Below are positions 53,570-64,000 of a stretch of DNA of 64,000 nucleotides, in pieces; positions within the stretch are counted from its first letter, which is position 1; every line of letters starts with the position of its first letter. A program made the position numbers and the translations under genes. The stretch comes from Allodiplogaster sudhausi (lineage: Eukaryota; Nematoda; Chromadorea; Rhabditida; Diplogasteridae): NCBI GenBank assembly GCA_945643635.1, contig CALZFC010000009.1, forward strand, positions 401,501 through 465,500, given 5' to 3'. The notes under the pieces are model-generated. The model worked only from the letters and a program-made list of their open reading frames with translations. It made no database searches and was not told the DNA's origin.

Positions 53570-54950
53570 AAAAGAAAAATGGCCGAAAGTTGCCTATGCT
53601 GAAGATGACTCCGCATACATACGCCAGCCGCGAATCGATTCCTTATTACTCATTTGTATACAAATGAGCGGTTAATAGGTAGAGAGTTGCTTTTCTTGTA
53701 GATTTGAAAGCATACAACAACAAAAAAAACAACAAGTTCTATCTCCCGCGAAAGTTAGTTGAGATGATGACACAAATGTAGCAGACATCAGGGAGGGAAA
53801 GAGAGGATCTCTCTCTCTCTCTCAGCAGCGCCGCTCCAAGCAAAGTCGGCCCCGTTTTGAATTTCCAGCCGGTGGTGGCTTTGGAGGTCCACAGCGTCGC
53901 TTTCTTGCCTCCTCCTCCGGAGAGAGTCTTGTTAATAGTTCGGCTAGACCTCCTCCTATCCATATGCTATCGTCTTTTCCATACATTCTACATATATTTT
54001 TGGCTTACTTCGCTATTGCGTGCTGTTCGGAAACTCTTTCTTTTTAATAAAGAAGAGTATCATGTTTACACGATTTTTCTTGTAAATCTGTGTATATGAG
54101 CATGTGCGTTTGTATCTCTCATGTATAGTAAAAGAGTTATCTGTTTTGAAATGCAAGACTGCATTTGAGAACTGTTTATTCTTTTTTTGTCTTTTAGTGC
54201 TTGCTTGGTCTCAAAAATAGAGAATTACGGGTAAAAAACCTTGAATATAGTTTCATAAATCAAAATAATTGCAACAAGCTCATTTTTTTTTAAACTGCAT
54301 CCATAGCCTTTGCCTATTCGTTTGTTTCAGGAAGAGAAAGAGTGGCAGCCAGAATGAGCAAAGGAAGACGAAGCAGAGAAGATGCTATTGTTCGCCTTCT
54401 CCTCATCCATCCTTCTTCCCTCCATGCAGCCCAACCCTGAGATTCCCTTGCACCCACGTTCACTTCAGACTCTCCTGGCAGGCAAACTATCGCGTATGTT
54501 AATACATCCAAACCACGAGTACCACTTGCATTTTCTCAATCCTTTCCTACAGAAACGACCTATTTTATAGCGTCAATTTGGCTATCAACAACCATCGGGA
54601 TAAATGACGAAACACCACCAAAGAATTTTTTTTGGCTAATTGAAACTGTCTGAAAAAGACGATTTAATTCAAGAAGTGTGGCTGATTTACCTTTTTTTTT
54701 AAATATACCTACAATTTTAAATATGAGCTTTCCTATAACAATTTACGCTATTTTTAATGTAACGATTATCTGAAATGAAGAAGAGTTCAGTGCTCACGAA
54801 TAGTAAATGAAAATGTCATCATCTTCATTCTATGTGAAATCTCATCGTTTGTCCATCTGCATGTCCAACCAATCTTGGCTGTAACTTTTTTTCTGTTTGA
54901 ATTGGTTCCTGAACCATTCTGTTCTTCAATCACGTTCTCTTCAGCGTGTT
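53570..54950. other. No gene supported
   Basis: GC-richer stretch at about 53830-53960 is open in several frames on both strands but has no phase-matched partner exon. The rest is AT-rich spacer. Confidence 0.4.
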
Positions 54951-55188
54951 TCATAATTTCTTTCTGCTTCTCACGCTCCCTCTCTCTCTCTCTTTCCCGT
55001 CGTCTTGTTTCCCCGTCTCTCTCTCTCATTCTCACTCTCTCTCATTCTCACTCTCTCAACCTCTCTCGTCGTCTCTCTTTCCCTGATATCCTCACACACT
55101 GCCTCCTCTCTCTCTCTCTCTCTGCTCCGAACCCTATTCCCAGAGCCTAAACCCTCCGGCTGCAGCTCACGGTGGTCTCGTTGCTCAC

Positions 55189-55243
55189 GTGTACTCTTCA
55201 TCCGTTCCTGGCGCCGTGTCGCAATCCAGGAACGTGTATGAGT
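55189..55243 (-). CDS. Candidate 55-nt internal exon, unknown gene
   Basis: After TCCATATAG the minus strand reads SYTFLDCDTAPGTDEEY and ends at AC|GTGAGC, a good donor. The sequence is not low complexity. It is phase 1 at its start and phase 2 at its end. No partner was found, so this is only a candidate. Confidence 0.2.
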
Positions 55244-55249
55244 CTATAT

Positions 55250-56764
55250 GGACAATTACAGGCCACTTTAGGCTCGGGCACGGATATGCGAGAGAGTGAG
55301 GGAGACAGAGAGAGCGAGCGAGAGAGCAGATAAAGCACGGCAGAGAAAACAGAGAAAGAATAAGGAGGCCATTCATCTATTTGACGACGTCCACTTTGCC
55401 ATATTCGCTGCAATTATGACGCATACAAATCAAGCCTGGCCACGACCAACAAGTCCTCCTAGGTATTTCTTTCTCTTTCTCACTCTTTCTCTCTCTCTAT
55501 GCCTCTCTTTCTCTCTCGCTCTGTCTCTTTCTCTCTCTCATTATTGCTGTCGGTTGCCTGGCCACTGCTCTCAGGCTTCTCACGACGGCGCGGCCACCAA
55601 TTCCCTCCATGTCCCATTCCTCTCTCTCTATGTCACCTTCAGGCGAGTGTGTGTCAGAGTGCCTTTGTATGGCACAATGCGGTCATGCATGCCAACACTC
55701 CCACTTCCCGGCCCGTGGCTAATCGCATTCAATTGTATGGTGCACTAAGCGCGCGTTCATAACTTCTTTTATTCTATCTTTTATTCTCCCCTTTCCATCT
55801 GCTTCTTTTTTTTCTAATCCTCCATCCGGTGCCCCGCTCTCAGCTGTTCCAACGCGTCTGGAAACTTTATCTACGACATTAGTGACACGAACTTTTTTTT
55901 CTAAAAAAAAGATCTTTCTTGATGCACATTTATGTATTATTGAAAATTTGGTAATAAATTCTTTTGGATCGAATGTTGCCTTTATAATGTCTTTCTTGGT
56001 ACGAGAAAACACGCTCTTTATTCATTCTTTCATAGAATCCAGGTACATTTTGGCAGGCTTTCCGGAAGAATTCATAATTGTGGCTCGACTTTGATATCTC
56101 TGAAAAGGCGTTCGCCTTGTGCTAGTAACATACATATTGATGGCACCTTGTGGATCTTTGCTTCTGTTTACGTGTGCTTGAAAGCATGCAATCCAGGTAG
56201 CCTCTGAGCATCATCTTGTATCTTGTTTTATCTCTCTCTCTCTCTCTCTCTCACCTCTCTCTCTGTATTTTGCGGGACACTAGCAGCTTTGCTATGAGCC
56301 GATTTAACCAATCCTGTTTATTTTGCTGAAATTGCATGGAGGGCAAAAATATCGTATTTTTTATACGAACATACATATATAAATATGGGCGTGGAAGTCC
56401 TCCAACTGCGTCCAATTTTTTATGTAGTGAAATCTTTAAAAAAAAAACATAGTTAGCATTCCTCGTTTATTATTGTTTTACATAAAGTATGCAATGATTA
56501 ATTTAAAAAAACGAGTTTGTGAGAGGGTCAAGAGCATGAAAATGAACATGTGTATGTAGTAAGCAATCAAGCTCTCACCATTTCTTCGATCTGAACACTT
56601 TGGTCCGCATATAAATATCCTACTAAATCATGGAAACAACATGAATTTGTTTGGAAGCAAGCATCCGTTCTGTTAGTGATAAACTTCTTTTTCAGCCTAA
56701 TCTTTTGAACTGACAAACTTGCGCATTTTGCTAGAGAAAGGGCGAGTCAATCGCTCTTGCACGA

Positions 56765-56821
<57 letters not shown>

Positions 56822-57050
56822 GCCGCTTATCGCTTTGTCCAAGATTGAGTGTTGCGCGTCTCTGGGTAGTCTCGGCTCAGTCATGAGGCTATCTTTTTCA
56901 CTCTCTGTCTTGGCCCCTCTCTCTCTCTCTATCCTCTCCTTTCTCTCTCTTTCCCTCTCTCTCGTTCTCTTCCCCCTCTCTTTCACTCTCTGCTGTTTCA
57001 TTTTCACATCTTCCGTCGTCTCGTCGATGCTGCCAAGGCAGAGCCTTCTT
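55250..57050. other. No gene supported; CT microsatellites
   Basis: CT runs at about 55470-55545, 56229-56268 and a long nearly pure one at 56766-56820, then 56915-56990. The remainder is AT-rich without exon signals. Confidence 0.6.
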
Positions 57051-57051
57051 A

Positions 57052-57236
57052 TCATGAATCCAGAGAGCAGTAGCCTGCCTCGTGTAGGCATGCCGTTGTC
57101 TAGAGGAGAGAGAGAGAAGAAGAAGAGAGAAGCCGCCTCCACGGCAGTGTCAAGATTACCTCATTTTCTTCTGTGGCATTGCTCCCCCGGCCGTCTTCAG
57201 GCACGAAACAAGCCCCGAGGCACCGCGTGCTCGTGA
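57052..57236 (-). CDS. Candidate C-terminal exon pair, unknown gene
   Basis: A minus-strand open segment ends with CLGACFVPEDGRGSNATEEN-E at GAG|GTAATC (57158). A 58-nt intron ending CTCCTCTAG leads in phase to TTACLHEAGYCSLDS and TGA (57054-57052). The upstream limit is uncertain. The Cys-containing peptide is not repeat-derived, but there is no family match. Confidence 0.25.
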
Positions 57237-57369
57237 ATGAGGCGAAAAGAGACAAACCAGAGCCCGCTTTGATGCAGCCAGCCAGCCAGCCCTTCTCTCT
57301 TCTCCAAACACAACGATTCCTGTTCATCTGCCTTCTCTCTTTCAATTCCGTTTTTATCGCTTAAATATT

Positions 57370-59674
57370 TTCATTTCTAGTTTTGAGTAACTGCAAAGTT
57401 TCAAATGCGAATAATGTTTGTAATAATCAATTGCAATGTTTCAGGAATGTAAGAAAAAAATTTCTGAATAGTACTTCGAAATCCCTCCTTTTATTTTCCA
57501 TCTCGTAATTCGCAAGTATCCACCGTTATTGTCAACCATGTCTGCCTTTGAACAATTCGTTAATTTATTTGTTAGAATGAACTAAATCTCTCTCAGCAGA
57601 ATGAAGACTTCTAGGATGTTTTATATGTTGAATGGCTCATTTCATTGCACTCTTGCACTTATGAACCCCGGAACAACTGGAACAACTGTTCGCATTCCAA
57701 ATGTCCATTGTAAACATTAGTGAGACGTTTCGAACACGAAATGTACGCCATGGACCTAGAGTATATTGTGTCTCTGCCTCTCTCTCTCTCTCTCTACTTT
57801 TCTAGCAGCTCATTCTTTCATTTTGTCTTTTTTTCCTTTTTTTCCCTTGGCGGAAGTGTTCATTTGCCAATATTACTTTTGAACAGCTTCATTTCTTTCC
57901 AGTTGTTTGGATCAAAAATTCTAGTTGCAAGGCATGAATGAATGTCTTGTTGAAAATTTTCAGTTACGGCCGTCTATTAGTAGTCTGAAGAGTGTTATAT
58001 TTACAAACCTGTAATTTGATGTTGGGAACACGGGAACGAAAAAACCAATTGAAATATTGTAGTCTTTTACTCTCTGGATCTCATCAGAAGAGAGGAGATT
58101 TGAGCGGTCGGCTGGGAAGCAATCCGCTCCTCTCGTATAGAGATAAGAAGCGGAGTTCGTCGGCATCCTCCACGAAACAAACAGAGCTCTTCTTCTGCTC
58201 TCCTGTTCTCTTCTGCTCTCCTCTCCTCTCCTTACACGTTTATCATCTTCGCTTCTTCGCACTACTCTTCCCAAATAGAAAGGGAGTCTCCTGGTGTACA
58301 TTCTTTTCTCTCTCTTTTTCTCTCCCTTTCTCTCTCTCACTCTCTCACTCTCTCCCTCCCTCCCTCTCACTCTCTCCCTCCCTCTCTCTCCCTCTCTCTT
58401 TCTCTCCCTCTCTCTCTCTTTCTATCCCTCTCTCTCACTCTCTCTCTCCCTCTTCCCAGAAAGAAAAGAGACATCTCCGAGCTTCTTGGCACCCCTTGCG
58501 TGTGCTTAGTCCTTTCGAATTCCTCACGCATTAGTGCTTCACAAGAGCATTCTTTCACGGTGGTTATCTCCCTCTCTCTTCCGCTTCTTCTTCAAGTTTT
58601 GTCGAAAGCTCGCCTATCAACTGCGCCTTTGATCTTACTGATGATGAAGGCAAAGCATGCAGAAATTTATCATCATTCTATTTTGCTCCATCTGCACAGA
58701 GTCCGGACTCCTATGATGTGAACCATCCGAATCTCTCTCTCTACTTCTTCTCCTTCTTCACACTCTTTCTCCCTCTCTTTCTCTGACTCTCCTCGATATC
58801 CCATGTTATCTCCGTGGTTATCCGTCACTCGCCTTCTCCCATTTCGTGTTTCCTTGCGGCATATTTCTCCTTTTGCTAGTCTTCGCCTTCCTTCTTCATG
58901 TTCTTCCGAGTGCGAGAGAGTGGGAAAAGAAAAAGCGGCCAAGAATGCCGTTCACCTTCGCATTGTCTTTTCATCTCTCTCTCTGTCTCTGTCTCTATCT
59001 ATATTTCTCTCTCTCTCTCTCTCTCTCTTTCTCACAACTATCCAGTCTCCCTCATACATCTTTTCTCTCGCTCTCTCTCTCCATCTCTCTCTCTCTCTTC
59101 CTCTTACACACTTACATTGTCGTACGGATCTCTGCTTCTCTTCGTTATCTCACTCTCTCACTCTCCTCCTCATCTTCTGCATTAAATGCCCGCCCATTGT
59201 ACTGCTTCCTTCCTCTTTCTCGGGTCGAGTGTTAAACTATTCTCTTCAAGTCATCTCCTGACCGGACGTTCCTCTCCCATCAGCACAATCAGTACGTCTC
59301 CGTGGCCACTGTCCTTTCTGTTCTCGTGGATCTTCTGGGGGGGGGGGGGGGGAGACGTTCCTCTGTTCTTCTGTTTGTCATAAAACCCGCCTCTTCTTAC
59401 TCTGTCATGATATCCCGTGGCAGCTCACCCGTCAATCATCTCTACCAGTGTTGACTCTTCCTTGTTTTCGAACATGACATCTTGGGAGTCAGAAAAACCG
59501 TGTCGAGAATGAGTGAATGCTTGCTTTAGGCTGTTAAGACACTTTTTCTTATCTGGCCACCGCTCACGGATTCTCTCTCTTTCTCTCTCTTTCTCTCTCG
59601 CTCTCTCTCTCTCTTTCTTCCTTTATTATGCTTGCCCTGGTGCTCATTAGCTTTCTTTCCTCATCTATTTCTTT

Positions 59675-59723
<49 letters not shown>

Positions 59724-59856
59724 GCTTTCTCCCATTAGCAGAAAAAAAGAGCCTCCGAACTGCGCGGATTTTGTCTTCCCCACAATTCCTGAGCTGCCTG
59801 CCACAGCTTCTTTGTTTTTCTCTGTCATATCATCGATCCCGAGACGGTTTCCTCAC

Positions 59857-59893
<37 letters not shown>

Positions 59894-60016
59894 CCTCTCT
59901 CTCTCTCCCTCTCTTCGCCTGTCTCCCTTGCTCTGTCTATTTGTCCCTCTCTCGATTTTGTTATCTTTCACTCTTTCTCTCTATATCATTATCTTTCTCC
60001 CAATATATATCAGTAA

Positions 60017-60059
<43 letters not shown>

Positions 60060-61493
60060 CCCTCGCTCTCGCTACGCTGCCTCATTAGCGCATCATGGTT
60101 CGGCGGAAGGCCAGAAATTACAAAGTGCCTTGCGCTGACTTGTCAATGCCCCGCCCACACGAGCCATTTGCATGGCTACAGAAATAATCACAGAAATAGC
60201 TCGAGCTTGCTGCTTCTTAATACTTTCTTCCCTGATGAGCACACAAATTTCTCTCCTTGCCCGTCTTCAATCCTTGTCTCGTAGGCGGCCAGCAGAAGAA
60301 GCGCCAGTGAGAGGGTTCTATGCGAGCTAAGAACCTAATCGGCTTTCGAATGTTGTTTTTTAATTCTAGATGCGTTTCCCTGAAGGAGATCCGCTTCTCT
60401 GTCTCTGAACTCTTTCTCTAAATCTTTCTCTCTACCCTCTCTCGCCTGTCCCTGTGTTGTTCTCTCTCTCTCTCTCTTATTCTCTATTTCTTGTTATTTA
60501 CCGAAATGAAAGAGCTTATCTCCTCTCGGATCTGCGCTAGAGGTTGAAGAGGCCACTCTCAGTTCATCAGCTGTTGCCAGTTGCTTCGTTCATTCTTTCC
60601 CATATCAGTCTATCTCCCCACTCCTTCTACTTTCGCGTTCAGCTATCTTTCCTCTCTCTCCCTCTTTCGTCTCCCTCTCTCTCTTCTCTCTCTCTCTCTG
60701 TGCTCTCTCCGACTTGCCCAATCTCTTCGCATCCTCTCCGTTTTTGTATTTCCTTCCGCCTTACATCTTTGCCTTCCTCTTCCTTCATCAATCTTAACTA
60801 TTCCAAATTGTCAGAAGGGCCTTGTTATAAGTGCGCAGCTTATCCTCTCTCCTCTCTCTCTCTTTGTCTCTCTCTCACTCTCTGTCTCGCTCTCTGTCTC
60901 TCTCTCTCTCTCGAATATTGGAATGGCTGAAGTAAGTACATAGATATATGAACAATAACCACAGCTCAGCCCTGCCCGCAGTAATTGTCTCGTTGCCTAG
61001 CCACTTTTGCTGCTGCTTGAGAAGTTATCCTCTCTGCTCACTTTTGCGCTGCTGCCGAATTTTGATCTCCTTTCTGAAATGGGAGGAGGGCCGAGATCCT
61101 CCTCCCGGTCTGTTTGGCAGAGCACTCAACACCCTTGCTCCCATCTTCGCGCTTTCAACTTCCTTTCTTTTTCTCCAACTTTTTTCTTTCTCTCTCTCTA
61201 TTCCCTCTTTCTCAGGTTCTTCTCTTCTCTCTCTCTCTTTCTCCCTCTCTCTGTCCCTCTTTCTCTCTCCTCTCTCTCCTAACAAGAATGTGCCCAGGAC
61301 GCACGACGCCTTCTCGTCTCTCATGGCTGCTCCGAGTCGCGCACTCCTTTTTCTTTATTCTTGCCTCACTCGCCTCTTTCACTCATTGGTTTCGGCTGCC
61401 AGGAGGCGGTCATGAATATCTAACAAGATTAGTGAGGGACTCTCTCTCTCTCTCTCTATCTCATACTCTCTCACTCTCCCTCTCACTCTCTTA

Positions 61494-61525
<32 letters not shown>

Positions 61526-62540
61526 ATCTATCTCTCTGCCCCCCCCGGCGTGACTAACCACCATGGCAAGGGACAACTTTGTTACCAGAACTGGCGTCAT
61601 CCTATGCCATTCGATTCTGTCATCATGGCTCCTATATGATTCTTTTTTAAGGTAGTGTTTTGACGAGACTTGGAATATGACCAGAGTTGAGTCTCTGTTT
61701 TCAAGTGAGCCAACTACAAAGTGTCGGACACATGGGTTCGGAGACGATTGATCTATCGTCACGGTTTTCAGGCTAACATCGATGACATGTTTTTTGAGGG
61801 AAGCATCTGTGTGTGTGTGTGATTTGTGGACTGCAAAAACAGTGATCTTGTCTTGACACTCTAATGATGACGTTGTAGACGTATGCACACAAGAGATGTA
61901 ATTGAAAGAGCGGAACGTCTTGCCGAATGTCTAGAGCAGTCTTGCCGAATGGAGAGAGGAAGCACCGAACGAAAATGAACAGGAGAGAATGAGCGCTAGC
62001 GTCTGTGCAAGATTTACTTATTTATATTAATACATTATCAATGTAACACAGCACGAACATGTGTTCCTTCTTTACGAGACAAAGTCGATAACGTAAAATG
62101 ATGGACGAAAAAGGTGAAAGACTTTCTCATTGTCAGACGAATCAAGAAGATAGACCGCATCGGCTAGTGCTTTGTTCTCATTCCAAATATTTTGAAAGAA
62201 TGGAACGATGCAGACGAATATGCATACATATTTTGCCGAAGTTAATTTTTCTGCACTTTTCTCCGTCCATTGTTCGCCATGAATGGATGGATAGCTGTGC
62301 CATCACCAATCATCTCTGCCCCACGCCCTATTTGAATTTGGCGCCCTTCGGATAATTAGTGTGTTTGTTGCTTCGTGGTGCGTGTATGCATTGCCTTTGG
62401 TGCGTGGTGTTATTACAGACTTCAACAATATCCTCCGTCTTGTTCTTCTTCTTCTTTTATGCTTCCAGCAATAAAAAAACTCTGCCCACCCCGGCCAGCT
62501 TTTATTGCCATTCTAAGAGGAAAGCAGAGCGACCGAGAGA
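57370..62540. other. Gene-poor region dense in CT microsatellites
   Basis: CT runs at about 58310-58452, 58973-59035, 59570-59612, 59676-59720, 59862-59925, 60018-60058, 60655-60700, 60855-60912, 61190-61280 and 61440-61540, nearly all with pyrimidines on the plus strand. A 14-base poly-G lies at about 59338-59351. A 122-codon minus-strand frame at 61888-61520 is not low complexity but lacks a recognisable motif. A (GT)n run of about 12 bases is near 61812. Confidence 0.6.
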
Positions 62541-62550
62541 AAGAAAGAAT

Positions 62551-62637
62551 ATGCCGCCGAAAAGAATAACATTTGAATTGTTGCAGAGAAACAACGAGTA
62601 CGATGATGATGATCTGCCCGTATTGACAAAGGGAGAA
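62551..62637 (+). CDS. Candidate first coding exon, unknown gene
   Basis: ATG at 62551 opens MPPKRITFELLQRNN then EYDDDDLPVLTKGE and reaches a GTAAGA donor two bases into the next codon, so the apparent TAG stop would be spliced away. A plausible start exon of a plus-strand gene, but no downstream exon was identified. Confidence 0.25.
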
Positions 62638-62744
62638 TAGTAAGAGAGATAGAGAGAGCGAGATAGAGAGAGAGAGAAAGGGAAGGAAGTGTGCCTTCTG
62701 TCGTTGGAGGCAAGCAAGTCATCAACCCCCGAGGCAGCTAGTCT

Positions 62745-62756
62745 CTCTCTCTCTCT

Positions 62757-62797
<41 letters not shown>

Positions 62798-62816
62798 GCT
62801 CTCTCTCTCTATCCAT
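62745..62816. repeat. (CT)n microsatellite
   Basis: CT run with a few substitutions. Confidence 0.9.
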
Positions 62817-62825
62817 GCCGTTCAC

Positions 62826-63140
62826 CAGTCCATTCTGCTCTCGCCCTTCTCGTTCAGCCTCCACCGTGCCGTCAGAGCCACTGCTCTGCATAGGGATCGC
62901 GCCGATTTTACAAAAATTAAATCTTGCCTTCTTCAACTTTTGTCGTTGAAAACTTAGATTTGGCCAATAGTATATATAAATCAATGTATTGTGTAGAAAT
63001 TCTAAAAGTGATATGATCTACGGATCTGCTGGGCATGTTCACGTCAGAGTGTTGTAGTGCTTCCTCTGCTGCTCGTTGGCAGTGAGCCGGCGTGGATTGT
63101 CGATAGTCGGCTTAGTCAGAATTGAAGACGTGCTTGTCAT
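62826..63140 (-). CDS. Candidate two-exon 5' segment of a minus-strand gene
   Basis: The ATG at 63140 opens MTSTSSILTKPTIDNPRRL then TANEQQRKHYNTL and meets a GTGAAC donor after 63043 in phase 2. A TATGCAG acceptor starts an in-phase exon 62885-62826 (AVALTARWRLNEKGESRMD), ending at another GTGAAC donor. The second exon is also open in another frame. Splice phases agree, but the family is not recognised. Confidence 0.25.
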
Positions 63141-63224
63141 CGGTGGAGGATATCACTTTTTGGGGATCACACGAGGAACAGCTAATGATGCGCCTCGGGC
63201 AGTGGCTAGCAGGCAGCGTGAAAG

Positions 63225-63933
63225 AGTATGGTAGAGTGAGAGGAAGCGAGGGAGAGAAAGAGAAAGAGAAGATGCGAGATAGAGAAGAAGGGAAAGAGAT
63301 AGAGAGTGAGAGAGAGAGGAAGTGAGAAAGAGAGAGAGAGAGAGTGAGAGAGAACTGAAGTGAGAGAGATAGGCAGTGAGAGAGGGAGAGAGGGAAAGTG
63401 AGTGAGTGAAAATGAAATGAGAGCGCGACTAAAGAGAAGCTCTTTTCAAGGCGGATAATTGCGATTTTGGTGGAGGTTAAGCTGGGCTGAGATGGAGTGG
63501 AGAAGAGAAATAGAATAGCTTTGACAGAGACGCTAAGACAGCAGCACCTCTTGAAAGAGTGAGGACAAGAGGGAAGAGGAGAGGATACAGAGATATGGAT
63601 ACAGAGGGACATGGAGGTTTGGATGCTCGACGAAGAAATGATGAGAGGGAGCATGTGAGACTGAGAGAATGGAAGAGTGAAGGAGAAGGATATAGAAAAG
63701 ATAGAGAGAGAGAAAGAGAAAGAAGAATAGATGAGATTCCAGTTCTAAACCACCGCCATCGGGAATTCTGTGTCGTTTATTGCGTTGTACATATGCGTGG
63801 AGCGGGCAGGAGGGTGGTTCCCTCTCTCTCTGCCATCTTTCCTTCTCCCATGCTCATTTCTGTTCTGTTTCCATATGCCGTGTGGTGGTGACTCTGGTCT
63901 TCCTCCTTTGTCCACGGGAGGGAACGCGTCCTT

Positions 63934-63980
<47 letters not shown>

Positions 63981-64000
63981 AACTATCGCCCCCCCCCCAC
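63225..64000. other. No gene supported; GA tract then CT tract
   Basis: Irregular GA run about 63225-63420, a shorter one about 63690-63725, and a CT run about 63938-63977 followed by poly-C at the window edge. Confidence 0.7.

Noticed and set aside
53740..53965. GC-richer stretch open on both strands (for example FEFPAGGGFGGPQRRF)
   Set aside because: Open in several frames at once, with no acceptor/donor pair of matching phase.
61520..61888. 122-codon minus-strand frame
   Set aside because: Composition is coding-like in places, but no motif, splice sites or neighbours; not enough to call a gene.

Overview
This window is animal nuclear DNA. The protein-coding genes are split by introns with GT-AG and several GC-AG boundaries. 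Three of them belong to conserved animal families: a TMEM184/OSTalpha-type membrane protein, a Rab40-type small GTPase with a SOCS box, and attractin. Intron-poor stretches are filled with (GA)n/(CT)n microsatellites. The species cannot be named from this. The small fast-diverging membrane and secreted genes at the left end suggest an invertebrate, possibly ecdysozoan, but that is inference. Many long open frames (Ser/Leu/Phe, Arg/Glu or poly-Phe/Leu/Glu) are only the readout of these repeats and are not genes.

Left end (1-9.3 kb) is a rearranged cluster of small membrane/secreted-protein genes and fragments. It holds a four-helix LAPTM-like gene (+), a fragment resembling the C-terminus of DUF229 sulfatase-like proteins (+), an unrecognised membrane protein (-), two near-identical copies of a signal-peptide gene (-), a terminal membrane exon (-) and one isolated membrane exon (-). 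A large inverted repeat and dispersed short direct repeats show repeated local duplication. From 9.4 to 15.3 kb lies a TMEM184 gene (-), complete apart from its 5' UTR, with a 21/28-nt exon that can lead into different C-termini. One of its introns carries a 195-bp inverted-repeat transposon with an 8-bp target duplication. From 15.3 to 20.3 kb there is no gene I can support.

Rab40 (+) occupies 20.4-22.65 kb in seven exons. It keeps the SOCS region and a C-terminal CAAX-like box but has an altered G3 motif. From 22.7 to 37.1 kb is a gene-poor stretch of microsatellites, a 5'-truncated LINE reverse transcriptase remnant, an (AT)n tract and a 712-bp TTC/GAA tract. From 37.1 to 47.0 kb attractin (+) can be assembled as 31 phase-consistent exons (1327 residues): signal peptide, EGF, CUB, EGFs, Kelch repeats, PSI/plexin repeats, two laminin-type EGFs, one membrane helix and the conserved MASRPF cytoplasmic motif. 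The C-type lectin domain of vertebrate attractin is absent.

From 47 to 64 kb no complete gene is recognisable. The main feature is a 680-bp tandem array (four units) tangled with a hAT-like transposon that has a clear 8-bp target duplication. A few isolated candidate exons are listed at low confidence.

The three large genes are unrelated in function (membrane protein/solute carrier-like, ubiquitin-ligase-linked GTPase, adhesion/receptor protein). Nothing indicates that they form one system.
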